Positions 17,242-27,296 of a stretch of 64,000 nt of DNA are shown here, piece after piece. The DNA is from Stenotrophomonas terrae. Its GTDB lineage: Bacteria > Pseudomonadota > Gammaproteobacteria > Xanthomonadales > Xanthomonadaceae. The first letter of the stretch is position 1, and each line of letters starts with the position of its first letter. Position numbers and translations under genes: made by a program. The notes beneath the pieces are model-generated. The model was given only the letters and a program-made list of their open reading frames with translations. It was not told the origin of the DNA and ran no database searches. The stretch covers positions 62,001-126,000 of the forward strand of contig NZ_LDJJ01000006.1 of NCBI RefSeq assembly GCF_001431465.1, read 5' to 3'.

Positions 17242-18365
17242 TCCTCGCCCACTGCGCTGGGGGCCGTGCCTGATCGGCCTCGAAGCTGTTGCAGTCATAA
17301 CTCGGACACACGCAAAAAACGCCTGCTGTTGCGCTTGGGCGGCAATCTCGGTTGCCCTTGGTGGATTGCAGCCAGATACAACTGTCGTGGGAAGTAGATG
17401 ATTTGACATGCCTATGCCTTTCTACGGTGGCGCCATCCGTGCATGACCATGAGCTCCCAACTGTTCGGAAAAGCGCAGAAAAACCTGTAGCCATTTCCGA
17501 CGGCATGCTCAATCATCACTCCCACCGATGGCGCAGAACCATCACGCCAGCGCAGCAAACCTCAGCACTGCTGATCATGCGCGCGCCGCACCGCACCCAT
17601 ATCACCGTAGCCACTCTCGATAGAAATCAAACAGCTACCCCATACCGATGCGACTGTAACCTGCTCGTGGAATGTTCCAGTTCGCGCATCTCGCGCAACT
17701 GCCGTTGACAAAGATATCGCCACTTAAAGATCTTCCCTCCCGTAGATCATGAAAGTCATCGATCAACGTGTGTGGAGCCGACCCAGCAATGGAACGTACA
17801 CCGGTATCGCAGTGCGGCATGCCAACTAACGGCATACCGCCTGCAACATTGAAGCTGACGGAACCAGCGTTCCGCGCAGGTATTTTCACTGTCTACTTCC
17901 CGCATAAGCCAGCCGCTGTTGGTCGCGACCACACTTCGATCAGGACTCCTGAAACAACGCCGATCGCCCCGAAAGTTTCCGGCGGTTATTTGGCCTACGG
18001 AGCCAAACCCATGAATGCTGCGCTCTGCGCAATATCCATGAGAACCGCGACAAGACCAATCATGCGAAGTGCACCTTCGGCGAGCCGACTTTAGGCACTA
18101 CACGCATCGCCACCCGAGTTCTTCCAAACTCCAGTCCGCGCAGCCCTTCTACCAGAACCGTGTCCTGAACCCGTCCTGCGCTCAGCGCGCGGGACAGCGT
18201 GCCGGTGGGCAACGCCATGACCAAACACGATGGTTCACTGCCGCGCGCAGCGGCATGCGCCGCGTCACAAGAAACAACGTCCAAGCGCTGTACCGCAACA
18301 CATAGATCGCTGTACACAACGCCGGCTAAGCCGGTCCCGCAAGCACCATCACCGGAGAGAAACGC
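17242..18365. other. Long gene-poor stretch, lower GC, no convincing gene
   Basis: 1.1 kb with visibly lower GC and less regular codon structure than its surroundings. Short minus-strand frames (17635-17889 and 18060-18425) have plausible protein composition but no start context or family I can name. A third frame (minus, about 18085 to 18015, reading RLAEGALRMIGLVAVLMD) looks membrane-like and is broken by stops. These may be remnants of decayed genes. The leader and Shine-Dalgarno of the TonB receptor lie at its right end. Confidence 0.5.
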
Positions 18366-20672
18366 GTGACAAAAGCCCCCCGACCAATATTTCGGCACAC
18401 AGCTTCCAGGATCCGTTGCAATCACCTGTCATTGGCTCTGCTTTCAGCGTTGGCCGCTGCACACCCCGCGCTGGCCCAGGACGCGGCAGGTGGGGCTGAA
18501 CCAACGACCAAGGACCTCGATACGGTCATGGTCAGATCCACACATCAGGTAAAGCCCCTGCAGAGCACACCGATCTCCATCAGCGTGGTCACCGCCGAGC
18601 AGCTTGACCGTACCAACATGAGCAGCATCTCCGATCTGCAATACGTCGCCCCGGGCGTATCTTTTTCCGCTACAGCGGGCACCGCGAATGGCGGCGGTTT
18701 CCAGGTGCGCGGCATAGGCACCCAGGCGTTCAGCGTCGCCTCGGAACAGACGGTTGGCACCGTGGTCGATGACGTGGTCATCGGCATCCCGCGTGACCCC
18801 GGCGTGGCGGGCTTCAGCGACATCGAGCACATCGAAGTACTGCGCGGGCCCCAAGGCACCTTGTTCGGCAAGAATGCCTCAGCCGGCATTGTGAACATCA
18901 GCACCCGCGCCCCGGAGATCGGTACCACCAGTGGCTCCGCCGCATTGTCGCTGGGTGAGCGCAATGAACATGTCGCGCGCCTCACCGCCAATCTGGGCAT
19001 CTCGGACACTTCAGCGCTGCGTCTTTCCGCCTACTACAAGGACCAGGATGGCGCCACCGCCAATGCTTTCCACGACTGGAACATCGGTGACCAGACCGGG
19101 CGCGGCATCCGCGGCAAATGGCTGTGGAAGCCAACCGAACAGCTGGACATCCTGGTTGCGGCCGAACGCCAGACCTTGTTCAACCGCGGCGTCGCAACGC
19201 TCTACAGCTTAGGCACGGAAGAGAACTACAACGCCAGTTTCGCCGGATTCGGGCATATCGGCGGCGACAGCTTCACCAGCCAGGCCGACGCCGACGCATT
19301 TGCCTTCCAGGGCGTGACCGGCTTTTCGACCAAGGCCGACCTGCGTCTTGCCAACGACGCGCAGCTCACCTCAATCACCGCCTATCGCGCCTCAACCGTC
19401 AACCAAGTGCACGACATCGACCAGTCGCCTGCGGACTTCATCAACAAGAACATCACCACGATCCGTGCCCATCAGATCAGCCAGGAATTCCGCTTGGCCG
19501 GCGCCACACAGGACGAACGCCTGGACTACGTGCTGGGTGCTTACTACGCAAATGTCGACAGCACCTACGAGTACTACGCTTACGGCGGCTTCAATTTCGA
19601 TCCCGTGCCGCCTAGCGTATATCTCTCCCTCACCGGGCCCAGGCAGCATATCCACGCCGACACCAAGAGCCACGCGCTCTACGCCAACTTGGGCTACAAG
19701 CTGACCGATCGCTGGTCCACCAGCGCTGGACTGCGCTACACCCATGACAAGGTGGTCGCCTCCATGACGCCCATCGAGATGCCCACCGCCGAAGGCAAGC
19801 CGGTGATCTACCTTGGCACTATCCTTCCCTCGCAGGGAGAGATCAGCAAGCAGAACGTATCTGGAAAGCTCGCCCTGCAGTTCCAGCAGAACGCTACGTT
19901 GATGTGGTACGCCAACATCGCCACCGGTTACAAAGGCCCCACCATTGATCCGATCTGGAACCAGTCCACCCTGATCCAGCCGGAGAAATCCACCGCCTAC
20001 GAACTGGGCGCGAAATCGCAGTTCTTTGACCGCAGCCTCACCGTCAACGTCAGTTTGTACAAGACCGACTACAAGGATTTCCAGGCACAGGTCTACATCC
20101 CGCAGACCTTGGGCTGGGCCATGTCGAACGCCGGCGAGATGCGCACCAAGGGTGCTGAGCTGGAAGTGAGCTGGCGTCCCAGCGCGGATTTCTCGTTGAT
20201 CGCCACCGGCGCGCTGACTGACGCCGAGTTCCGGGACTACTTCACCACCTGCGAGAACAACCGGGATGCTCCCTGTCGCCTCGTCGACGGCATTGTGCAG
20301 GCCGACCTGACGGGATTCACGCCGCCGTATGTGTCCAAGTACAGCTATTCGCTCAGTGGCAACTACTATCACGCCCTCGGCAACGGCCTGGCCGTCAACG
20401 CCAATGCCGGCTGGAGCTACAAGAGCCATTTCTACAACACCGCCGCGCAATCCTCCACGCGGACACCGGGATACGGCGTGGCCAACCTTTCCGTCGGCAT
20501 CGGCGCCGAGGACGGTAAATGGGAAGTGTCGCTGTACGCACGCAACCTGCTGGACAAGCACTACCGTAGCCTCATTGACTACAGCCCCACCCTCAACAGC
20601 GGTGGCTTGATGCAATACCTGTCACCAGACAGCTTCCGCACAGCAGGGGTATCGCTGACCTTGAACTTCTAA
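18366..20672 (+). CDS. TonB-dependent outer-membrane receptor (iron-complex type)
   Basis: 768 aa from a GTG codon with a GGAGAGA Shine-Dalgarno; no upstream ATG fits. A long signal peptide ends near ALAQDA. A TonB-box-like stretch (LDTVMVRST) is followed by the plug domain (STPISISVVTAEQLDR ... VLRGPQGTLFGKNASAG). The 22-strand barrel follows, with ELGAKSQFFDRSLTVN and a closing strand ending in Phe (VSLTLNF). The plug sequence resembles siderophore or vitamin receptors of the FecA/FhuE type. No substrate gene is nearby, so the ligand is unknown. It is flanked by the low-GC stretch and mutS and has no operon partner. Confidence 0.92.
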   Translation: MTKAPRPIFRHTASRIRCNHLSLALLSALAAAHPALAQDAAGGAEPTTKDLDTVMVRSTHQVKPLQSTPISISVVTAEQLDRTNMSSISDLQYVAPGVSFSATAGTANGGGFQVRGIGTQAFSVASEQTVGTVVDDVVIGIPRDPGVAGFSDIEHIEVLRGPQGTLFGKNASAGIVNISTRAPEIGTTSGSAALSLGERNEHVARLTANLGISDTSALRLSAYYKDQDGATANAFHDWNIGDQTGRGIRGKWLWKPTEQLDILVAAERQTLFNRGVATLYSLGTEENYNASFAGFGHIGGDSFTSQADADAFAFQGVTGFSTKADLRLANDAQLTSITAYRASTVNQVHDIDQSPADFINKNITTIRAHQISQEFRLAGATQDERLDYVLGAYYANVDSTYEYYAYGGFNFDPVPPSVYLSLTGPRQHIHADTKSHALYANLGYKLTDRWSTSAGLRYTHDKVVASMTPIEMPTAEGKPVIYLGTILPSQGEISKQNVSGKLALQFQQNATLMWYANIATGYKGPTIDPIWNQSTLIQPEKSTAYELGAKSQFFDRSLTVNVSLYKTDYKDFQAQVYIPQTLGWAMSNAGEMRTKGAELEVSWRPSADFSLIATGALTDAEFRDYFTTCENNRDAPCRLVDGIVQADLTGFTPPYVSKYSYSLSGNYYHALGNGLAVNANAGWSYKSHFYNTAAQSSTRTPGYGVANLSVGIGAEDGKWEVSLYARNLLDKHYRSLIDYSPTLNSGGLMQYLSPDSFRTAGVSLTLNF

Positions 20673-21012
20673 GCAACGTTGCCCGACCATGACGGTAGTG
20701 CAGGCGCCCTTCCTCTCGTTGCCGGACGCAACCGGTCAACGCGCCTTCACTACGTCCTCGCTAGGCAGGCCTCATCCGCAAGGCAGATCAATACCAGACT
20801 CACTATCGGGCTTGCCCCCATCCGTGCTGCGCCTTCCAATATGAATCGGCCTCGGCATTCAGGGACTCGGCATGCATGCTCAGCGCCGCGATGTGGCAAC
20901 GTCTGCTCCCGCAACCCGCTGGCGCTCGCCCCAACTGGCCTCGTCCATCCCCGACACTGCGCCTACAATAGCGGTCCTGTGCCCTTGCCCGGCAAATTGA
21001 AGTGGACTCCGC
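20673..21012. other. Intergenic region upstream of mutS
   Basis: 340 bases with no supported gene. TACAAT at 20964-20969, about 43 bases before the mutS GTG, could be a -10 element, but no good -35 hexamer is at the right distance. Nothing else was recognised. Confidence 0.4.
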
Positions 21013-23601
21013 GTGACCGAGAAGAAGCCCGAACACACCCCGTTGATGAAGCAGTTCTTCGCAGCCAAGTCCGAGTATCCGGACCTGCTGCTGTTCTTCC
21101 GGATGGGCGATTTCTACGAACTGTTCTATGACGACGCGCGCAAGGCCGCGCGTCTGCTGGATATCACCCTGACCCAGCGCGGCAGCTCCGGCGGCGCGCC
21201 GATTCCGATGGCTGGCGTGCCGGTGCATGCCTTCGAGGGCTACTTGGCGCGGCTGGTGGCAGTCGGCGAATCGGTGGCGATCTGCGAACAGATCGGCGAC
21301 CCGGCGCTGGCCAAGGGCTTGGTCGAGCGCAAGGTGGTGCGTGTGGTCACCCCCGGTACGGTCACCGATGAGGCACTGCTGGACGAGCGCCGCGATACCT
21401 TGCTGATGGCGCTCTCGCGCAGCAAGGCCGGTTACGGCCTGGCCTGGGCCGATCTGGCCGGCGGCCGCTTCCTGGTCAACGAAGTCGATACCGACGACGC
21501 ACTGGAAGCCGAGCTGGCCCGCCTGGAACCGGCCGAGCTGCTGGTCCCGGATGAAGAAAACTGGCCCGAATTCCTGCGCCACCGCAATGGCGTGCGCCGC
21601 CGCGCACCGTGGTTGTTCGATGCCGACAGTGGCCGCCGCCATCTGCTGAACTTCTTCAAACTGCACGACCTCAGCGGTTTCGGCATCGATGACAAGCCGC
21701 GCGCCACCGGCGCCGCCGGCGCGCTGCTGGGCTACGTCGAGGAAACCCAGAAGCAGCGGCTGCCGCACCTGACCTCCATCTCGATGGAGAACGCCGGCGA
21801 AGCAATCGCGATGAATGCGGCCACCCGCCGTCATCTGGAGCTGGATACGCGTGTCGATGGCGACACCCGCAACACCTTGCTCGGCGTGCTCGACAGCACC
21901 GTCTCGCCGATGGGCGGGCGCCTGCTGCGACGCTGGCTGCACCGCCCACTGCGCCTGCGCAACGTACTGCAGCAACGCCACCACGCGGTTGCCACGCTGA
22001 TTGATCGCGGCACCGACTCCGACCTGCGCGACAGCTTCCGCGCGCTTGGCGACATTGAACGCATCCTCACCCGCATGGCCTTGCGCTCGGCGCGGCCACG
22101 CGACTTTTCCACCCTGCGTGATGGCCTGGGCCTACTGCCGGCCATCACCGCGCAGCTGGATACGCTGGATTCACCGCGCCTGCAGCAATTGCGCGCCGAA
22201 CTCGGCTCGCACGATGAAAGCGCGCAGCTGCTGGCCAGCGCCATCGCCGAACAGCCGCCGCTGAAGCTGTCCGATGGCGGCGTGATTGCCGAGGGCTACG
22301 ACGCCGAGCTCGATGAGCTGCGCCGCCTGTCCACCCACGCCGACCAGTTCCTGATCGATCTGGAAGCGCGCGAGCGCCAGGCCAGCGGCATCGCCACCTT
22401 GAAGGTCGGCTACAACCGCGTGCACGGTTACTACATCGAAATCAGCAAGGGCCAGTCCGACAAGGCGCCGGTGCACTACACCCGCCGCCAGACCCTGACC
22501 AATGCCGAGCGCTACATCACCGAGGAGTTGAAGAACTTCGAAGACAAGGTGCTGTCGGCCCGCGAGCGCTCGCTCAGCCGCGAAAAACTGCTGTACGAAG
22601 GCCTGCTCGATATCGTCGCTGAGCACCTGGAGCCGCTGAAGCGCTGCGCCGGCGCATTGAGCGAGCTGGACGTGCTGGCTGCATTCGCCGAGCGCGCACA
22701 GGCACTGGACTGGTCGCAGCCGGAACTGCAGGAGGACGCCTGCCTGCGCATCGAACGTGGCCGTCACCCGGTAGTCGAAGCCGTGCGTGACACGCCGTTC
22801 GAACCCAACGATCTGGACCTACACCCGGACCGCCGCATGCTGGTCATCACCGGCCCGAACATGGGCGGTAAGTCGACCTATATGCGGCAGAACGCGCTGA
22901 TCGTGCTGCTGGCGCATATCGGCAGCTTCGTGCCGGCCAGCCGCGCGGTGATCGGCCCGATCGACCGCATCCTGACCCGCATCGGCGCTGGCGACGATCT
23001 GGCCAAGGGCCAATCCACCTTCATGGTGGAAATGGCCGAAACCAGCTACATCCTGCATCACGCCACCGCCCACTCGCTGGTGCTGATGGACGAAATCGGC
23101 CGTGGCACCTCGACCTATGACGGCCTGGCGCTGGCCGACGCGGTAGCCCGTCACCTGGCCTACCAGAACCACTGCTACACGCTGTTCGCCACCCACTATT
23201 TCGAGCTGACCGCGCTGGCCGACGAAAGCCATGAAGGCGGCGCCAGCGGCATCGCCAACGTCCACCTGGATGCGGTGGAACACGGCGACACGCTGGTGTT
23301 CATGCATGCGGTGAAGGACGGCCCGGCCAATCGCAGTTTTGGTCTGCAGGTGGCCGCCCTGGCCGGCCTGCCCAAGTCCACCGTTGCGCAGGCGCGGCGT
23401 CGCCTGGCCGAACTGGAACAGCGTGGCGGCGAAACCCAGAGCGCAGCGATGGCGCCGCAGGCGCTGGATGCGCCGCAGCAGTTTGGTTTGTTTGCTGCGC
23501 CGAATTCGGCGGCGCTGGATGCCTTGCAGGCGATTGATCCGGACGAGTTGACGCCGAAGCAGGCGTTGGAGGCGTTGTATCGGGTGAAGTCGTTGATCTA
23601 G
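21013..23601 (+). CDS. mutS: DNA mismatch repair protein MutS
   Basis: Mismatch-recognition ATPase, 862 aa, starting at GTG ([16 protein letters not shown]). The mismatch-reading Phe-x-Glu is in [13 protein letters not shown]. The connector, lever and clamp domains follow. The ATPase has Walker [14 protein letters not shown], Walker [17 protein letters not shown] and the signature helix [10 protein letters not shown]. The C-terminal linker and the dimerisation tail ([19 protein letters not shown]) are intact. Length and motifs match the full-length family, with no sign of a mutator lesion. Confidence 0.98.
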   Translation: MTEKKPEHTPLMKQFFAAKSEYPDLLLFFRMGDFYELFYDDARKAARLLDITLTQRGSSGGAPIPMAGVPVHAFEGYLARLVAVGESVAICEQIGDPALAKGLVERKVVRVVTPGTVTDEALLDERRDTLLMALSRSKAGYGLAWADLAGGRFLVNEVDTDDALEAELARLEPAELLVPDEENWPEFLRHRNGVRRRAPWLFDADSGRRHLLNFFKLHDLSGFGIDDKPRATGAAGALLGYVEETQKQRLPHLTSISMENAGEAIAMNAATRRHLELDTRVDGDTRNTLLGVLDSTVSPMGGRLLRRWLHRPLRLRNVLQQRHHAVATLIDRGTDSDLRDSFRALGDIERILTRMALRSARPRDFSTLRDGLGLLPAITAQLDTLDSPRLQQLRAELGSHDESAQLLASAIAEQPPLKLSDGGVIAEGYDAELDELRRLSTHADQFLIDLEARERQASGIATLKVGYNRVHGYYIEISKGQSDKAPVHYTRRQTLTNAERYITEELKNFEDKVLSARERSLSREKLLYEGLLDIVAEHLEPLKRCAGALSELDVLAAFAERAQALDWSQPELQEDACLRIERGRHPVVEAVRDTPFEPNDLDLHPDRRMLVITGPNMGGKSTYMRQNALIVLLAHIGSFVPASRAVIGPIDRILTRIGAGDDLAKGQSTFMVEMAETSYILHHATAHSLVLMDEIGRGTSTYDGLALADAVARHLAYQNHCYTLFATHYFELTALADESHEGGASGIANVHLDAVEHGDTLVFMHAVKDGPANRSFGLQVAALAGLPKSTVAQARRRLAELEQRGGETQSAAMAPQALDAPQQFGLFAAPNSAALDALQAIDPDELTPKQALEALYRVKSLI

Positions 23602-23625
23602 TCGGGCGCTGGCGATCCTGCTTAA

Positions 23626-23665
23626 GCCCCTCTCCCTTTGCGGGAGAGGGGTTGGGGAGAGGGGC
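23626..23665. repeat. C-rich hairpin repeat, family 2
   Basis: GCCCCTCTCCCTTTGCGGGAGAGGGG followed by TTGGGGAGAGGGG, the inverted relative of the copy at 14915-14953. It lies 25 bases after the mutS stop and can act as a transcription terminator or RNA stabiliser. Confidence 0.7.
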
Positions 23666-23785
23666 GACGGAGTAGCAATGTAGGGCCGTCGAAGCGCCTC
23701 CACGAAGCCTGCTGTTGTCCGGAAAGGCCGGAAATGCCGGAAATATTGTCAGAGCATGATTTCCTCGGCGGTTTCCTTGCCTTTA

Positions 23786-23914
23786 GCTTCGCGGCTTACG
23801 CCGCTCCCACACTTGCGCTGCTTGCTGCTTTCCGGAAGCGCCGGGTAGATGACCGGAGCTTGATTTGCTTGGCGGTTCCCTTGCTCCCAGCTTCGCGGCT
23901 TACGCCGCTCCCAC
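23786..23914. repeat. Two direct copies of the GCGG hairpin repeat
   Basis: GCTTCGCGGCTTACGCCGCT plus CCCAC occurs at 23786-23810 and 23890-23914, in a partly duplicated unit with a 104 base period (both preceded by a GGCGGTT(T/C)CCTTGC stretch). The right copy runs into the 3' end of the glutathione transferase gene and supplies its stop codon. Confidence 0.85.
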
Positions 23915-24532
23915 AGCTTCCACAGCCGGGATCAATGCATCATCCTTGGCGTTGCCACGCACTGCCGCTGGTCGCTGCAGATGCGGTGCGACGTAGTTCT
24001 CGAACGCCGCCAGTGGCTCCAGCTCGCCTACCCGCAGGTGGTAGCTGAGGAAGGCGGTCATATACAGATCGGCCACGGTGAAGCGGTCACCGACCAGATA
24101 CTTCCTGCCCTCGACAGCGCCGACCAAGGTGCGCATCAGGTCTGCCTCACTGCCGTAGCCGGCCTCGATCGCCGGTGCCAAGGCACCATGGCGGCGCGCG
24201 GTGATGAAGGACTCCATCGGTCCGGCAGCAAAGAACATCCAGCGGTAGCACAGGCCACGCTCAGCGCTGCCAACCGGCGGCAGCAGGCCCTTGTCCGGCA
24301 CCAGGTCGGCCAGGTGCAGGCAGATGGCCGCGTTCTCGGTCAGCACCACGTCGCCCTGGCGCAGTGCCGGCACCTTGCCCATCGGGTTGATCGCCAGGTA
24401 TTCGGGCGACTTCATGCTCTTGCCGAACTCCAGCAGCACCTCGTCGTAAGGCAGACCGGTTTCTTCCAGCATCCAGCGGGCGATACGGGCACGGGAATAA
24501 GGATGGGTATAGAACGTCAGCGTGTTGCTCAT
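23900..24532 (-). CDS. Glutathione S-transferase family protein
   Basis: 210 aa, cytoplasmic. The N-terminal thioredoxin-like domain begins MSNTLTFYTHPYSRARIARW; PYSRA resembles the catalytic Ser/Tyr position. The glutathione-binding loop NPMGKVPAL and TENAAICLHLAD are present. The alpha-helical C-terminal domain has VGDRFTVADLYM. I chose the ATG at 24532 over 24541 on family grounds. It follows the WYL regulator on the same strand with a 23 bp palindrome between them. The last four residues (VGAA) and the stop codon are encoded inside a GCGG repeat. Substrate unknown. Confidence 0.9.
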   Translation of the reverse strand: MSNTLTFYTHPYSRARIARWMLEETGLPYDEVLLEFGKSMKSPEYLAINPMGKVPALRQGDVVLTENAAICLHLADLVPDKGLLPPVGSAERGLCYRWMFFAAGPMESFITARRHGALAPAIEAGYGSEADLMRTLVGAVEGRKYLVGDRFTVADLYMTAFLSYHLRVGELEPLAAFENYVAPHLQRPAAVRGNAKDDALIPAVEAVGAA

Positions 24533-24573
24533 GGCAGGCACCTTGTTGGAAGAGCCTGCAGTGTGCGCAGGGG

Positions 24574-24596
24574 CTGCTGACAGCTGCTGTCAGCAG
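24574..24596. promoter_or_regulatory. 23 bp perfect palindrome, possible operator
   Basis: CTGCTGACAGCTGCTGTCAG followed by CAG, symmetric around base 24585. It lies between the WYL regulator stop and the transferase start. Position and symmetry suggest a binding site for the WYL regulator controlling the transferase; a weak stem-loop is the alternative. Confidence 0.5.
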
Positions 24597-25289
24597 TCAG
24601 CCATTGCGGTGCTGCAGCTGCAGCGCTCGCCAGCGCTTGAGCAGGCTGTGGCGCTGATCGGGATAGCGGCGGCCGGTATCCTCCAGGGCCAGCATCCGGT
24701 CGGCGCGGAAATGGCGGAAATCGCCACGCATTTCGCACCAGGCGGCGAGGAACCGCAGCTCGGCCATGAAGGCCATCGCAAACGGCCAGATCACCCGTTC
24801 GCTGGCCTGCCCTTCGGCATCGCAGTACTGGATGCGCACCGCATTGCCCTCGCGGATCGCCAGCCGCAGTGCCGGCAACCACGGCTCTGGCTCGCTGCGC
24901 TTCCATTGCGGGGCGAACAAGCCGCTGGTCTCCACCTGCAGCCGCAGCGGCTCGGGCAACACGCCGGTTAGCCTGTCCAGCGCGGTGCCGGCGGCAGTAG
25001 CCAGTTCCGGATCGGCATGCGATACCACCCAGCGCGCACCCAGCAACAGCGCTTCCAGCTCCTCGGCGGAGAACATCATCGGCGGCAGCAGGAAGCCCGG
25101 CCGCAGCTGGAAGCCAATACCCGGATCGCCGACGATCTCCGCGCCCTGCCCGCGTAATGCATCGATATCCCGGTACAGCGTGCGTAGGCTCACCTCCAGC
25201 CGTTGCGCCAGTTCGGCCCCGCGCACCGGCGTGCGCCGGCGCCGCAGTTCGTCAAGCAGGTGCAGCAATCGGGTGGCGCGCTGGCTCAT
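24597..25289 (-). CDS. YafY-type HTH/WYL transcriptional regulator
   Basis: 230 aa from MSQRATRLLHLLDEL; an alternative ATG lies at 25313. The N-terminal winged helix of the DeoR/HTH_11 type is clear (RGAELAQRLEVSLRTLYRDIDALR). A WYL domain follows (about 120-200, IREGNAVRIQYCDAEG, RVIWPFAMAFMAELRFLAAWCE). WYL regulators sense small ligands. It lies upstream of the glutathione transferase gene on the same strand and diverges from catalase. Regulation of the transferase through the palindrome at 24574 is the simplest model. Confidence 0.9.
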   Translation of the reverse strand: MSQRATRLLHLLDELRRRRTPVRGAELAQRLEVSLRTLYRDIDALRGQGAEIVGDPGIGFQLRPGFLLPPMMFSAEELEALLLGARWVVSHADPELATAAGTALDRLTGVLPEPLRLQVETSGLFAPQWKRSEPEPWLPALRLAIREGNAVRIQYCDAEGQASERVIWPFAMAFMAELRFLAAWCEMRGDFRHFRADRMLALEDTGRRYPDQRHSLLKRWRALQLQHRNG

Positions 25290-25387
25290 GGAATGGTCCG
25301 GTGAATGGGGCATGGCAGCAGTGCCGGCACAAAGCCGAGCCGACACCGCGCTTGAAAGAGGCAGGATTGATTCAAGCATCCTGACTG

Positions 25388-25424
25388 ATAGACAAACCCT
25401 ATGGCAATGAACGGATCATTTGAT
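25388..25424 (+). promoter_or_regulatory. OxyR-like binding site upstream of catalase
   Basis: ATAG-N7-CTAT-N7-AACG-N7-TGAT. The OxyR consensus is four such half-sites (ATAG-N7-CTAT-N7-ATAG-N7-CTAT). The first two match perfectly, the last two match in two of four bases each, and all spacings are exact. It ends about 67 bases before the catalase start. Confidence 0.6.
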
Positions 25425-25491
25425 TACTCATTTAACGGTTCCGTGGTTAAAGTCGATGAAAGATGTCCCCCAACGCCAGCAGGAGCCAGCC

Positions 25492-27138
25492 ATGAGCAAC
25501 GACACCAAGCCGACCTGTCCGTATCACCAGGCCCCCTCACCGGAACAGGCTGCGCAATCGCAGCGCGACACCAGCACCACGCCCAAGCAGAAGCACGGCG
25601 ATGCGCCGGTAACCCCACTGACCACCGCCTTCGGTGCGCCGGTGGTGGACAACCAGAACAGCAAGACTGCCGGCCCGCGTGGCCCGCTGCTGATGGAAGA
25701 TGTCTGGCTGCTGGAGAAGCTGGCCAACCTCAACCGCGAAATCATTCCCGAACGCCGCATGCACGCCAAGGGCTCCGGCGCGTTCGGCACCTTTACCGTC
25801 ACCCATGACATCAGCAAGTACACCCGCGCAAAGATCTTCTCGGCGGTGGGCAAGCAGACCGAGATGTTCGCCCGCTTCACCACCGTGGCCGGTGAGCGCG
25901 GCGCGGCCGATGCCGAACGCGACATCCGCGGCTTCGCGCTGAAGTTCTATACCGAAGAAGGCAACTGGGACTTGGTGGGCAACAACACGCCGGTGTTCTT
26001 CCTGCGTGACCCGCGCAAGTTCGGCGACCTCAACAAGGCGGTCAAGCGCGACCCGCATACCAATCTGCGCAGCGCCCGCAACAACTGGGACTTCTGGACC
26101 CTGCTGCCGGAAGCGCTGATGCAGGTCACGGTGGTGATGAGCGACCGCGGCATTCCGCGCAGCTTCCGCCACATGAACGGCTTTGGTTCGCACACCTACA
26201 GCTTCACCAACGACGGCGGCGAGCGCTTCTGGGTCAAGTTCCACTTCGTCACCCAGCAGGGCGTGCAGGCGCTGACCGATGCGCAGGCCGAAGTGCTGGT
26301 CGGCAAGGACCGCGAGAGCCATGGCCGCGACCTGTTCCAGGCGATCGAGCGCGGCGAGTTCCCGAAGTGGAAGCTGTTCGTGCAGGTGATGCCGGAGCTG
26401 GAAGCGGAAACCTACCGCATCCATCCCTTCGACCTGACCAAGGTGTGGCCGAAGAGCGATTACCCGCTGATCGAAGTGGGCGAATTCGAGCTCAACCGCA
26501 ATCCCGACAACTGGTACATGGACGTGGAACAGTCGGCATTCGCACCGAGCAACCTGGTGCCGGGCATCGGCCCGTCGCCGGACAAGATGCTGCAGGCGCG
26601 GTTGTTCGCCTATACCGATGCGCAGCGCTACCGGCTGGGCGTCAACCATCACCAGATTCCGGTCAACGCCGCCCGCTGCCCGGTCTTCAGCAACCACCGC
26701 GATGGCGCCATGCGCGTTGACGGCAACTACGGCGGCCTGCCGCACTACGAGCCCAACAGCTATGGTCAATGGCAGGAACAGCCGCAGTACCGCGAGCCGG
26801 CGCTGAAGATCCGTGGCGATGCCGACTTCTGGAACTTCCGCGAAGACGACAACGATTACTTCAGCCAGCCCGGTGCGCTGTTCCGCAGCTACAACGCCGT
26901 GCAGAAGCAGCGTCTGTTCGAGAACACCGCCCGCGCCCTGGGCGATGCGCCGGACTTCATCAAGCAACGCCACATCGACAACTGCAACAAGGCCGACCCG
27001 GCCTATGGTGCCGGTATTGCTGCCGCCCTGAAGAAGCTGGGCGAGGCCAGCGCGCCGGCCGATCCGTTCGCACCGCCGCCGCATCCGGGCAGTGACTTCC
27101 CCGCCGCCACCCCGGGCGCGGAGGACATCGAGCTGTAA
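25492..27138 (+). CDS. Monofunctional heme catalase
   Basis: Decomposes hydrogen peroxide; 548 aa from an ATG preceded by AGGAG. Catalytic His lies in [15 protein letters not shown] and the distal Asn in [15 protein letters not shown]. The proximal heme tyrosine is in [15 protein letters not shown] (RxxxY). [10 protein letters not shown] and the family C-terminal helices ([15 protein letters not shown]) are present. A 36-residue N-terminal extension precedes the conserved core and has no obvious signal peptide, so it is probably cytoplasmic. The OxyR-like site upstream predicts peroxide induction. Confidence 0.96.
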   Translation: MSNDTKPTCPYHQAPSPEQAAQSQRDTSTTPKQKHGDAPVTPLTTAFGAPVVDNQNSKTAGPRGPLLMEDVWLLEKLANLNREIIPERRMHAKGSGAFGTFTVTHDISKYTRAKIFSAVGKQTEMFARFTTVAGERGAADAERDIRGFALKFYTEEGNWDLVGNNTPVFFLRDPRKFGDLNKAVKRDPHTNLRSARNNWDFWTLLPEALMQVTVVMSDRGIPRSFRHMNGFGSHTYSFTNDGGERFWVKFHFVTQQGVQALTDAQAEVLVGKDRESHGRDLFQAIERGEFPKWKLFVQVMPELEAETYRIHPFDLTKVWPKSDYPLIEVGEFELNRNPDNWYMDVEQSAFAPSNLVPGIGPSPDKMLQARLFAYTDAQRYRLGVNHHQIPVNAARCPVFSNHRDGAMRVDGNYGGLPHYEPNSYGQWQEQPQYREPALKIRGDADFWNFREDDNDYFSQPGALFRSYNAVQKQRLFENTARALGDAPDFIKQRHIDNCNKADPAYGAGIAAALKKLGEASAPADPFAPPPHPGSDFPAATPGAEDIEL

Positions 27139-27168
27139 GCCCGGCCCGATGCCGCAATACGGGTCAAC

Positions 27169-27200
27169 GCACCGCCCGCCTCGCGCGGGCGGTGCTGTTT
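27169..27200 (+). terminator. Terminator after catalase
   Basis: GCACCGCCCGC, loop CTCGC, then GCGGGCGGTGC and a T-containing tail (TGTTTCT), 30 bases after the stop codon. Confidence 0.7.
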
Positions 27201-27296
27201 CTGCCCACAAACCAACACGTCATTGGCCTCTTCACTTACGCCCCCTTGCGGGGGTTACCATGCCGCTCGGCAACCCAACCTTCAAGGATCCACCCG

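Noticed and set aside
17768-18094. 108-codon plus-strand frame in the low-GC stretch
   Set aside because: It has no ribosome site, no family resemblance and poor codon structure.
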